Position numbers and translations under genes: made by a program. A DNA stretch of 64,000 bases from Pseudomonas putida W15Oct28 (GTDB lineage Bacteria > Pseudomonadota > Gammaproteobacteria > Pseudomonadales > Pseudomonadaceae), in assembly GCF_000708715.2 (NCBI RefSeq), contig NZ_JENB01000023.1, positions 36,290 to 100,289 on the forward strand, read 5' to 3'. Numbering within the stretch: position 1 is the first letter of the stretch; each line of letters begins with the position of its first letter. This document shows, one piece after another, positions 8,805 to 15,997 of this stretch. Below the pieces are notes generated by a model. It was not told where the DNA came from. It saw only the letters and a program-made list of their open reading frames with translations, and did no database searches.

Positions 8805-9890
8805 ATGACCATCAGCGATGCGCAGCACCGTCTGCTTCTGGACAACCTGACCACCGCCACGTTGCTGCTCAACGCCGAGCTGCGCCTGGAATACATGAAC
8901 CCGGCCGCAGAAATGCTGCTGGCCGTCAGTGGTCAACGTAGCCATGGGCAGTTCATCAGCGAGCTGTTTACCGAATCGACCGAGGCGCTCAGCTCGTTGC
9001 GCCAGGCGGTCGAGCAGGCGCACCCGTTCACCAAGCGCGAAGCGCAGCTCACCTCGCTGACCGGGCAGACCATCACCGTCGACTACGCGGTAACGCCCAT
9101 CCTGAACCAGGGCCAGACCCTGTTGTTGCTGGAGGTGCACCCACGCGACCGGCTGCTGCGCATCACCAAGGAAGAGGCCCAGCTGAGCAAGCAGGAAACC
9201 ACCAAGATGCTGGTGCGTGGCCTGGCCCACGAAATCAAGAACCCCCTCGGCGGCATCCGTGGCGCAGCCCAGTTGCTGGCCCGCGAGCTACCCGAAGAAG
9301 GCCTGCGCGACTACACCAACGTGATCATCGAAGAGGCCGACCGCCTGCGCAACCTGGTCGACCGCATGCTCGGTTCGAACAAGCTGCCATCGCTGGCCAT
9401 GACCAACATCCACGAAGTGCTGGAGCGGGTCTGCAGCCTGGTCGATGCCGAAAGCCAGGGCTGCATCACTTTGGTGCGCGATTACGACCCAAGCCTGCCG
9501 GACGTACTGATCGACCGCGAGCAGATGATCCAGGCCGTACTCAACATCGTGCGCAACGCCATGCAGGCGATCAGTTCGCAGAACGAACTGCGCCTGGGCC
9601 GCATCACCCTGCGCAGCCGCGCCTTGCGCCAGTTCACCATCGGCCATGTTCGCCATCGCCTGGTAGCGCGGGTGGAGATCATCGATAACGGCCCGGGCAT
9701 TCCGGCGGAACTGCAAGACACCCTCTTCTATCCCATGGTCAGCGGCCGCCCGGACGGTACCGGGCTGGGCCTGGCCATTACTCAGAACATCATCAGCCAG
9801 CACCAGGGCCTGATCGAGTGTGAAAGCCACGCAGGCCACACTGCCTTCTCGATCTACCTGCCCCTGGAACAAGGAGCCACCGCCTCATGA
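8805..9890 (+). CDS. ntrB: Nitrogen sensor histidine kinase NtrB (GlnL)
   Basis: A 361-residue cytoplasmic kinase/phosphatase that responds to PII protein and phosphorylates NtrC. N-terminal PAS domain (about 10-115), HisKA domain with RGLAHEIKNPLGGIRGAAQL carrying the phospho-acceptor His142, then an HATPase domain with the N box VLNIVRNAMQAI, G1 DNGPGIP and G2 DGTGLGLAIT. The start at 8805 (MTISDAQHRLLLDN) was chosen over an upstream frame because it fits the family and has AGAGG at about 8786. Its stop overlaps the ntrC start by four bases, indicating translational coupling. Confidence 0.97.
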   Translation: MTISDAQHRLLLDNLTTATLLLNAELRLEYMNPAAEMLLAVSGQRSHGQFISELFTESTEALSSLRQAVEQAHPFTKREAQLTSLTGQTITVDYAVTPILNQGQTLLLLEVHPRDRLLRITKEEAQLSKQETTKMLVRGLAHEIKNPLGGIRGAAQLLARELPEEGLRDYTNVIIEEADRLRNLVDRMLGSNKLPSLAMTNIHEVLERVCSLVDAESQGCITLVRDYDPSLPDVLIDREQMIQAVLNIVRNAMQAISSQNELRLGRITLRSRALRQFTIGHVRHRLVARVEIIDNGPGIPAELQDTLFYPMVSGRPDGTGLGLAITQNIISQHQGLIECESHAGHTAFSIYLPLEQGATAS

Positions 9891-11323
9891 GCCGAAGTGA
9901 AACCGTATGGATCGTCGACGATGATCGCTCCATCCGCTGGGTCCTGGAAAAAGCCCTGCAACAAGAAGGCATGACCACCCAGAGCTTCGACAGCGCAGAT
10001 GGTGTGATGGGCCGCCTGGCACGCCAGCAACCGGACGTGATCATTTCCGACATTCGCATGCCGGGTGCCAGCGGCCTCGACCTGCTGGCACAGATCCGCG
10101 AGCACCACCCGCGCCTGCCGGTCATCATCATGACCGCCCATTCCGACCTCGACAGCGCCGTGGCGTCGTACCAGGGCGGTGCCTTCGAGTACCTGCCCAA
10201 GCCGTTCGACGTGGACGAAGCCGTCTCACTGGTCAAGCGCGCCAACCAGCACGCCCAGGAGCAACAAGGCCTGGATGTGCCACAGAACCTGGCGCGCACT
10301 CCGGAAATCATTGGTGAAGCCCCGGCGATGCAGGAGGTGTTCCGCGCCATCGGCCGCCTCAGCCATTCCAACATCACGGTACTGATCAACGGCGAGTCCG
10401 GCACCGGTAAAGAACTGGTGGCCCACGCCCTGCACCGTCACAGCCCGCGTGCGGCGTCGCCGTTCATTGCCCTGAACATGGCGGCCATCCCCAAGGACTT
10501 GATGGAGTCCGAGCTGTTCGGCCATGAGAAAGGTGCCTTCACCGGTGCTGCCAACCTGCGCCGGGGCCGCTTCGAGCAGGCCGATGGGGGCACCTTGTTC
10601 CTCGACGAAATCGGCGACATGCCCGCCGACACCCAGACCCGCCTGCTGCGGGTGCTGGCTGATGGCGAGTTCTACCGCGTTGGCGGCCATGTGCCGGTCA
10701 AGGTCGACGTACGCATCATTGCTGCAACCCACCAGAACCTGGAGTCGCTGGTGCAGGCCGGCAAGTTCCGCGAGGACTTGTTCCACCGCCTGAACGTGAT
10801 CCGCATCCACATCCCGCGGCTGTCCGACCGCCGCGAGGATATTCCCGCCCTCGCCCGCCACTTCCTCGCCCGCGCCGCCCAGGAACTGGCGGTCGAGCCG
10901 AAGATCCTCAAGCCGGAAACCGAAGAGTTCATCCGCAACCTGCCGTGGCCAGGCAACGTGCGGCAGATGGAAAACACCTGCCGCTGGATCACCGTGATGG
11001 CGTCCAGCCGCGAGGTGCTGATCGGCGACCTGCCGCCCGAACTGCTGAACCTGCCACAGGATGCCGCACCGGTAACCAACTGGGAGCAGGCCCTGCGCCA
11101 GTGGGCCGACCAGGCGTTGGCGCGTGGGCAGTCAAACCTGCTGGACAGCGCGGTGCCGAGTTTTGAACGGATCATGATCGAGACGGCGCTCAAGCACACC
11201 GCGGGACGGCGCCGGGATGCGGCGCTGTTGCTGGGTTGGGGGCGTAATACCCTGACGCGCAAGATCAAGGAGCTGGGGATGAATGTGGCGGGTGGGGATG
11301 ATGAGGAAGGTGACGACCACTGA
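9887..11323 (+). CDS. ntrC: Nitrogen response regulator NtrC (GlnG), sigma-54 activator
   Basis: A 478-residue enhancer-binding protein. Receiver domain 1-120 with the phospho-acceptor Asp55 in VIISDIRMPGASG and switch lysine in LPKPF. AAA+ domain about 140-370 with Walker A GESGTGKE, the sigma-54-contacting GAFTGA loop (EKGAFTGAANLRRG) and Walker B GGTLFLDEIGD. The C-terminal Fis-type helix-turn-helix GRRRDAALLLGWGRNTLTRK follows. The start overlaps the ntrB stop (ATGA). Likely targets in the window are the glnA sites and the sites in front of the NrsZ-like RNA just downstream. Confidence 0.98.
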   Translation: MSRSETVWIVDDDRSIRWVLEKALQQEGMTTQSFDSADGVMGRLARQQPDVIISDIRMPGASGLDLLAQIREHHPRLPVIIMTAHSDLDSAVASYQGGAFEYLPKPFDVDEAVSLVKRANQHAQEQQGLDVPQNLARTPEIIGEAPAMQEVFRAIGRLSHSNITVLINGESGTGKELVAHALHRHSPRAASPFIALNMAAIPKDLMESELFGHEKGAFTGAANLRRGRFEQADGGTLFLDEIGDMPADTQTRLLRVLADGEFYRVGGHVPVKVDVRIIAATHQNLESLVQAGKFREDLFHRLNVIRIHIPRLSDRREDIPALARHFLARAAQELAVEPKILKPETEEFIRNLPWPGNVRQMENTCRWITVMASSREVLIGDLPPELLNLPQDAAPVTNWEQALRQWADQALARGQSNLLDSAVPSFERIMIETALKHTAGRRRDAALLLGWGRNTLTRKIKELGMNVAGGDDEEGDDH

Positions 11324-11348
11324 GTTCTGAGTAAACCCTCCAGATCCC

Positions 11349-11473
11349 GGGGGCCGCTTTGCGGCCCTTTCGCGACACAAGGCCGCTCCCACAGGGATAG
11401 CGCCGCCTCTGAACTGAGCGGCGTCCTGTGGGAGCGGCCTTGTGTCGCGATAGGCCTGCGAAGCAGGCCCGGC
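11349..11473. repeat. REP pair (type 2, GGCCGC...CACAAGGCCGCTCC), inverted
   Basis: A second REP variety: GGGGGCCGCTTTGCGGCCC with a CGCGACACAAGGCCGCTCCC tail (about 11349-11396), and its inverted partner (about 11425-11473). The outer stem is a separate GGGCCGC/GCGGCCC hairpin. It sits directly behind ntrC. Confidence 0.85.
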
Positions 11474-11486
11474 TTTCTCAGCCCGA

Positions 11487-11512
11487 TGCACCGATCCTGT
11501 GCCCGGTGCACC
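11487..11512 (+). promoter_or_regulatory. NtrC-type binding sites upstream of the NrsZ-like RNA
   Basis: TGCACCGATCCTGTGCC at 11487-11503 resembles the NtrC consensus (strong left half). It is directly followed by an overlapping half-site GGTGCACC (11505-11512). The position, about 75-100 bp before the sigma-54 box, suits an enhancer. Confidence 0.65.
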
Positions 11513-11586
11513 TCGCGAAGGCACAAATCCCCTCAAAACCCGGCCAAATCCCCCTCAAAGCCCAATATTCACGAGCTTTGCAAAAC

Positions 11587-11602
11587 TGGCACGCCCCCTG
11601 CA
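11587..11602 (+). promoter_or_regulatory. Sigma-54 promoter of the NrsZ-like RNA
   Basis: TGGCACGCCCCCTGCA matches TGGCACG-N4-TTGCA with one mismatch. The invariant GG (11588-11589) and GC (11600-11601) are 10 bases apart. The predicted transcription start is about 11613, just before the first stem-loop. No protein-coding frame of note lies downstream on the plus strand. Confidence 0.85.
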
Positions 11603-11612
11603 ATAGCTAATA

Positions 11613-11786
11613 CATACCCAGTTTCGGGGGCCCTGGTACAGGCAGGCCGGGTGAACCCCTCTTTTATTCGCAACACCGCCCGTTTTGGGGACCTCGGTAC
11701 AGGCAGGCCGGGTCATCCCCCCTTTATACGCAGTAACCCCTTTTGGGGACCCTGGTACAGGCAGGCCGGGATATCCCCTCTTTTAT
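11613..11786 (+). ncRNA. nrsZ: NrsZ-like nitrogen-regulated small RNA
   Basis: About 170 nt starting at the sigma-54 promoter and holding three tandem stem-loops (stems at 11626-11659, 11687-11720 and 11745-11778), each followed by a pyrimidine/U-rich tail (CTCTTTTATT or CCTTTATA). The last tail serves as a terminator. All three loops share the identical 17-mer GGTACAGGCAGGCCGGG. Position directly after ntrC, NtrC/sigma-54 control and three repeated stem-loops match what is known of P. aeruginosa NrsZ, a base-pairing regulator processed into shorter fragments. Identification rests on context and structure, not on an alignment. Its 3' end overlaps, in antisense, the stop codon of the gene on the other strand. 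Confidence 0.8.
11626..11786 (+). repeat. Three tandem 58-61 nt stem-loop repeats
   Basis: Unit starts at 11626, 11687 and 11745 (spacing 61 and 58). The outer stem is GGGG/CCCC in unit 1 and GGGGA/TCCCC in units 2 and 3; the inner stem is CCC/GGG or CC/GG. The linkers (CAACACCGCCCGTTTT, CAGTAACCCCTTTT) diverge, so selection has kept the hairpins and the 17-nt loop. Confidence 0.9.
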
Positions 11787-12220
11787 TCGCGCAGTTTCAC
11801 CTGCAACCGCCAGCGCCCATCGCCCTCTGCACCGGCCCACTCGCCGTGCAGGGGACGCGCGGCAATCACCGTCAGCAGCAACCCTTCGTCACTCTTCTGC
11901 ACCCGCCAACTGACCGGTTTACCCTGCAGGCTCAATTGCCCTTGCTGGGCCTTGCCCTGAGCCTGGAACAGTAGCGCAACCGTGCCTTGCACATTCTCGC
12001 CATGCAGCTTGGGTTCTTCGTTGAACCACAGCGTCAGGCCATCCTGTACCACCTCCACCTGCTGCAGCTCACGCTCGTCGGGCGCGGTCAGGCGGCCGAT
12101 CATCAGCCCTACCATCAAACCGACAATCGCCAGTGACAGCATTACCCGTGGGAAGGCCTTCGAACGCACGTCCGGTTCAGGGGTAGAATGCCCGTCATCT
12201 TCACGCTTGGAGCCGTGCAT
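11783..12220 (-). CDS. Small single-pass membrane protein of unknown function
   Basis: A 145-residue protein that I do not recognise by name. It has a charged N-terminus, one hydrophobic segment VMLSLAIVGLMVGLMIG (about residues 26-42), then a soluble domain with alternating beta-like stretches (VEVVQDGLTLWFNEEP, GTVALLFQAQGKAQQGQLSL, WRLQVKLRE), so probably periplasmic. The chosen ATG (12220) shares bases with the start codon of divergent trmL; a start near residue 27 would remove most of the cytoplasmic tail and is less likely. Its stop codon lies in the U-tract of the NrsZ-like RNA. Confidence 0.7.
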   Translation of the reverse strand: MHGSKREDDGHSTPEPDVRSKAFPRVMLSLAIVGLMVGLMIGRLTAPDERELQQVEVVQDGLTLWFNEEPKLHGENVQGTVALLFQAQGKAQQGQLSLQGKPVSWRVQKSDEGLLLTVIAARPLHGEWAGAEGDGRWRLQVKLRE

Positions 12221-12680
12221 GTTTCACGTCATCCTTTTTCAACCAGAAATTCCGCCGAATACCGGCAACATCATTCGCCTGTGCGCCAACAGCGGCTGCG
12301 ACCTGCACCTGATCGAACCCATCAGCTTCGAACTGGATGACAAGCGCCTGCGGCGCGCGGGGCTGGATTACCATGAGTATGCCACGCTCAAGCGCCACGA
12401 GAGCCTGGCCGGATGCCTGGAAAGCCTGGGTAATCCACGGCTGTTCGCCTTTACCACCAAGGGCTCGCACCCGTTCCATGAAGTGGCCTATCAGCCGGGT
12501 GACGCCTTCCTGTTCGGGCCAGAGAGCCGCGGGTTGCCAGCCGAGGTGCTGGACAGCCTGCCGGCCGAGCAACGCCTGCGCCTGCCGATGCGGCCGGGGT
12601 GCCGGAGCCTGAACCTGTCCAATACCGTGGCGGTGACGGTGTATGAGGCCTGGCGGCAGAACGGGTTTGCCGGCAGCTGA
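12219..12680 (+). CDS. trmL: tRNA (cytidine/uridine-34 2'-O)-methyltransferase
   Basis: A 153-residue SPOUT methyltransferase that modifies the wobble base of tRNA-Leu using S-adenosylmethionine. It opens with MFHVILFQPEIPPNTGNIIR, contains FLFGPESRGLP (SAM-binding loop) and ends in the knot motif RSLNLSNTVAVTVYEAWRQ. The length is standard. The ATG at 12219 has GGAG at 12209-12212; the open frame extends further upstream but that part is antisense to the neighbouring gene. The start codon overlaps that of the divergent membrane-protein gene by two bases. Confidence 0.95.
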   Translation: MFHVILFQPEIPPNTGNIIRLCANSGCDLHLIEPISFELDDKRLRRAGLDYHEYATLKRHESLAGCLESLGNPRLFAFTTKGSHPFHEVAYQPGDAFLFGPESRGLPAEVLDSLPAEQRLRLPMRPGCRSLNLSNTVAVTVYEAWRQNGFAGS

Positions 12681-12693
12681 TCTTTCACCTGCA

Positions 12694-12780
12694 AGGGCCC
12701 TTTCGCGGGCTCGCCCGCTCCCGCACTGAATGGTGTACGCCAAACCATTGTGGGAGCGGGCATGCCCGCGAAAGGGCCGG
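12694..12780. repeat. REP pair (type 1), inverted
   Basis: GGGCCCTTTCGCGGGCTCGC and onwards (12694-12725), with its inverted partner at 12749-12780. It lies between convergent trmL and secB, just before the secB terminator. Confidence 0.88.
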
Positions 12781-12790
12781 AACAGGCAAT

Positions 12791-12816
12791 AAAAAAGCGC
12801 CCCGAGAGGCGCTTTT
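12791..12816. terminator. Bidirectional terminator between trmL and secB
   Basis: GCGCC (12797-12801), a six-base loop, and GGCGC (12808-12812) are flanked by AAAAAA and TTTT, so the stem can end transcripts on both strands. Confidence 0.85.
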
Positions 12817-12832
12817 CTGAAACCGGCAGCGA

Positions 12833-13318
12833 TTACTGCACAGTCGGCACTTCGCCCGCGTCCTGCATGCGCTGCATTTCTTGCGCGTACAGGGCGTCGA
12901 AGTTGACCGGCGACAGCATCAGGGCCGGGAACGAACCGCGGGTCACCAGGCTGTCCAGGGTCTCACGGGCGTACGGGAACAGGATGTTCGGGCAGAACGC
13001 ACCCAGGGTGTGGCTCATCGAAGCCGCATCCAGGTTGGCGATCAGGAAGATACCGGCCTGCTGCACTTCAGCGATGAAAGCCACTTCGTCACCGTTCTTG
13101 ACGGTAACCGACAGGGTCAACACCACTTCGTGGAAGTCGCCTTCCAGGGCTTTCTGCTTGGTGTTCAGGTCCAGCGCAACGCTCGGCTCCCAGGTCTGAC
13201 GGAAGATCTGCGGGCTTTTCGGGGCCTCGAACGACAGGTCGCGCACATAGATGCGCTGCAGGGAGAACTGAGGGCTGTTGTCTTCTGCAGCAGCGCCGTT
13301 GGTCTGTTGGTCAGTCAT
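12833..13318 (-). CDS. secB: Protein-export chaperone SecB
   Basis: A 161-residue tetrameric chaperone that keeps preproteins unfolded and delivers them to SecA. Hallmarks are FSLQRIYVRDLSFEAPKSP (residues 18-36), the VALDLNTKQKALEGDFHEVVLTL-like strand region and SHTLGAFCPNILFPYARETL near the C-terminus. The N-terminus MTDQQTNGAAAEDN is low-complexity, as usual. It lies 39 bp downstream of grxC on the same strand, forming a rhodanese-grxC-secB operon as in other gammaproteobacteria. Confidence 0.98.
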   Translation of the reverse strand: MTDQQTNGAAAEDNSPQFSLQRIYVRDLSFEAPKSPQIFRQTWEPSVALDLNTKQKALEGDFHEVVLTLSVTVKNGDEVAFIAEVQQAGIFLIANLDAASMSHTLGAFCPNILFPYARETLDSLVTRGSFPALMLSPVNFDALYAQEMQRMQDAGEVPTVQ

Positions 13319-13357
13319 GGCAGATCCTTATCCTAATGTTTTTGAATGCAGTGCAAA

Positions 13358-13612
13358 TCAGGCCGCCAGCAGCGCGTCGAGCTTGCCGGCGCGCTCCAGG
13401 GCATAAAGGTCATCGCATCCACCGACATGGGTGCTGCCGATCCAGATCTGCGGCACCGACGTACGGCCAGCCTTCTGGCTCATCTCGGCGCGGACCTGCG
13501 GCTTGCCGTCGACCTTGATTTCCTCGAAGGCCACGCCTTTGCTCTCAAGCAGGTACTTGGCGCGCATGCAGTAGGGGCAGTAGTCGCTGGAATAGACGAT
13601 GACGGGCTTCAT
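13358..13612 (-). CDS. grxC: Glutaredoxin 3
   Basis: An 84-residue glutathione-dependent thiol-disulfide oxidoreductase. The CPYC active site is at residues 12-15 (YSSDYCPYCMRAKYLL). The cis-proline motif RTSVPQIWIG and the glutathione-binding GGCDDLYALE follow. The normal length for GrxC is 82-85. It sits two bases after the rhodanese-like gene and before secB in one operon. Confidence 0.96.
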   Translation of the reverse strand: MKPVIVYSSDYCPYCMRAKYLLESKGVAFEEIKVDGKPQVRAEMSQKAGRTSVPQIWIGSTHVGGCDDLYALERAGKLDALLAA

Positions 13613-13613
13613 A

Positions 13614-14027
13614 TCACTTCACCAGGGGCAGGTTATCGGCTTTCCAGCTGGAAACGCCACCGCTCAGTTTGGCGGCGGTGTAGCCAGCCTTGAGCAGTTC
13701 GCGGCAGTGGGTGCCGGACTGCTGGCCCATTGCGTCGACGACGATCAGGGTCTTCTCTTTGTGCTTGTCCAGCTCGCTCATGCGGGCGGCCAGCTTGTCC
13801 TGCGGAATGTTGATCGCACCGACGATGTGGCCGGCGGCGTACTCCTTGGCAGTACGGATGTCGATGACCAGGCCCTTGTCGGCGTTGACCAGGGCGGTCA
13901 GTTGGCCATTGCTCAGGCTCTGGCCGCCACGGCGGATTTCATTGAGCAGCAGCAGGACCAGCAGAACAACGAAGATCGCAACCAGGATGTAGTGATCTGT
14001 CGCGAATTGAATCAGGTGAGCAACCAT
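13614..14027 (-). CDS. Membrane-anchored rhodanese-like protein lacking the catalytic cysteine
   Basis: A 137-residue protein: an N-terminal transmembrane helix (DHYILVAIFVVLLVLLLL, about residues 11-28) followed by a rhodanese fold (LVIDIRTAKEYAAGHIVGAINIP). At the active-site loop the usual VVCxxGxRS reads VVDAMGQQSG, so the sulfur-accepting Cys is replaced by Asp; a Cys occurs four residues after the loop (SGTHC). It corresponds to the YibN-type gene found next to grxC-secB. The start at 14027 (MVAHLIQF) was preferred because the longer frame adds a hydrophilic stretch in front of the anchor. Confidence 0.88.
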   Translation of the reverse strand: MVAHLIQFATDHYILVAIFVVLLVLLLLNEIRRGGQSLSNGQLTALVNADKGLVIDIRTAKEYAAGHIVGAINIPQDKLAARMSELDKHKEKTLIVVDAMGQQSGTHCRELLKAGYTAAKLSGGVSSWKADNLPLVK

Positions 14028-14233
14028 CAGCGGTGTTCCAGGCGATTGAAAATGCCGGCCAGTATACACAGCCCCCCAGTACCACCAAAGCCCGACGGGC
14101 TGGCCGCAAAGGTACCTTCATGTTGCCGCATGGGCCGCGCTGGTCAGGGAACAGGACGAATATTCGCCGCAGGTGGCGTATTTGCCCTAAAATGCGTGTC
14201 TTTATCATCTTTGAACAACCGTGAGTTTGATTG

Positions 14234-15769
14234 ATGACGAGTACGCCCAAACCCCTGGTCCTGATTATCCTGGATGGCTTCGGCCACAGCGAAATTCCCG
14301 AACACAACGCTATCTTTGCCGCCAATACGCCGGTCTATGATCGCCTGCGCGCCACACAGCCGCATGGCCTCATTTCCGGCTCGGGCATGGATGTCGGCCT
14401 GCCGGACGGGCAGATGGGCAACTCCGAAGTCGGTCACATGAACCTGGGGGCCGGCCGCGTCGTCTACCAGGACTTCACCCGCGTCACCAAAGCCATCCGC
14501 GATGGCGAGTTCTTCGAGAACCCGGTGCTCACCGCTGCCGTGGACAAGGCCGCCAGCGCCGGCAAGGCCGTGCACATCCTTGGGCTGCTGTCCGATGGTG
14601 GCGTGCACAGCCACCAGGACCACCTGGTGGCCATGGCCGAACTGGCCGCGCAGCGCGGTGCAGACAAGATCTACCTGCACGCCTTCCTCGACGGCCGCGA
14701 CACCCCGCCACGCAGCGCACAGTCGTCCATCGAACTGCTCGACACCACCTTCGCCAAGCTGGGCAAGGGCCGCATCGCCAGCCTGATCGGCCGCTACTTC
14801 GCCATGGACCGCGACAACCGCTGGGACCGCGTCAGCGCCGCCTACAACCTGATCGTCGACAGCGCCGCCGAGTACACCGCCGACACCGCCCAGGCCGGCC
14901 TGGAAGCGGCCTACGCCCGTGACGAGAGCGACGAATTCGTCAAGGCCACGCGCATCGGTGAAGCGGTCAAGGTCGAAGATGGCGATGCCGTGATCTTCAT
15001 GAACTTCCGCGCTGACCGCGCCCGCGAGCTGTCGCGTGCATTCGTCGAAACCGACTTCAACGAGTTCCCGCGTGCCCGCCTGCCAAAACTGGCGGCCTAC
15101 ATCGGCCTGACCCAGTACTCGGCCAAGATCCCGGCCCCCGCAGCCTTTGCACCTTCCAGCCTGAACAATGTGCTGGGCGAGTACCTGGCCAAGAACGGCA
15201 AGACCCAGCTGCGCATCGCCGAGACCGAGAAGTACGCCCACGTTACCTTCTTCTTCTCGGGCGGGCGTGAAGAGCCGTTCGAAGGCGAAGAACGCATCCT
15301 GATCCCGTCGCCGAAGGTTGCCACCTACGACCTGCAGCCGGAAATGAACGCGCCGGAAGTGACCGACCGCATTGTCGAAGCCATCGAGCAGCAGCGTTAC
15401 GACGTGATCGTGGTCAACTACGCCAACGGCGACATGGTTGGCCACACCGGCGTGTTCGCGGCGGCGGTCAAGGCGGTCGAAGCGCTGGATACCTGTGTAG
15501 GGCGCATTGTCGAAGCGCTGGACAAGGTGGACGGCGAAGCGCTGATCACCGCCGACCACGGCAACGTCGAGCAAATGGAAGACGAATGCACCGGCCAGGC
15601 GCACACCGCGCACACCACCGAGCCGGTACCGTTCATCTATGTGGGCAAGCGCAACGTCAAGGTACGCGAGGGCGGCGTGCTGGCCGACGTGGCGCCAACC
15701 ATGCTGCAGCTGCTGGGGCTGGAAAAGCCGGTGGAAATGACCGGAACCTCGATCCTGGTCGACGCCTGA
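14234..15769 (+). CDS. gpmI: 2,3-bisphosphoglycerate-independent phosphoglycerate mutase
   Basis: A 511-residue two-domain, Mn-dependent glycolytic/gluconeogenic enzyme interconverting 3- and 2-phosphoglycerate. Metal-binding LIILDGFG (residues 10-17) and nucleophile Ser64 in GQMGNSEVGHMNLGAG; the phosphotransferase domain contains YANGDMVGHTGV and ITADHGNVEQM, both metal-ligand motifs. The ATG at 14234 is directly preceded by a TTG in frame; ATG was chosen. Divergent from the secB operon and probably co-transcribed with envC and ctpA, as in E. coli gpmM-envC-yibQ. Confidence 0.98.
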   Translation: MTSTPKPLVLIILDGFGHSEIPEHNAIFAANTPVYDRLRATQPHGLISGSGMDVGLPDGQMGNSEVGHMNLGAGRVVYQDFTRVTKAIRDGEFFENPVLTAAVDKAASAGKAVHILGLLSDGGVHSHQDHLVAMAELAAQRGADKIYLHAFLDGRDTPPRSAQSSIELLDTTFAKLGKGRIASLIGRYFAMDRDNRWDRVSAAYNLIVDSAAEYTADTAQAGLEAAYARDESDEFVKATRIGEAVKVEDGDAVIFMNFRADRARELSRAFVETDFNEFPRARLPKLAAYIGLTQYSAKIPAPAAFAPSSLNNVLGEYLAKNGKTQLRIAETEKYAHVTFFFSGGREEPFEGEERILIPSPKVATYDLQPEMNAPEVTDRIVEAIEQQRYDVIVVNYANGDMVGHTGVFAAAVKAVEALDTCVGRIVEALDKVDGEALITADHGNVEQMEDECTGQAHTAHTTEPVPFIYVGKRNVKVREGGVLADVAPTMLQLLGLEKPVEMTGTSILVDA

Positions 15770-15779
15770 TTCGGTGCAA

Positions 15780-15888
15780 GGGGGGCGCTTCGCGCCCCAT
15801 TCGCAGCACAAGGCTGCTCCTACAAGGGCTCGCGTGATGCCTGTAGGAGCGGCCTTGTGTCGCGATCGGGCTGCGCAGCAGCCCCGAT
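15780..15888. repeat. REP pair (type 2), inverted
   Basis: GGGGGGCGCTTCGCGCCCC with an AGCACAAGGCTGCTCCTACA tail (15780-15830) and its inverted partner ending GGGCTGCGCAGCAGCCC (about 15841-15888). It lies in the 228-bp gap between gpmI and envC. Confidence 0.82.
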
Positions 15889-15997
15889 TGCACATGAATT
15901 CCAGACAAACGCCCCCCTGCACCCGCAGCGAGGCGTTTTTTTTGGCCGCCCGGGCGGGCATACTAGGCCAGTCTCCATCCTTGGTACGCCAAACCCC

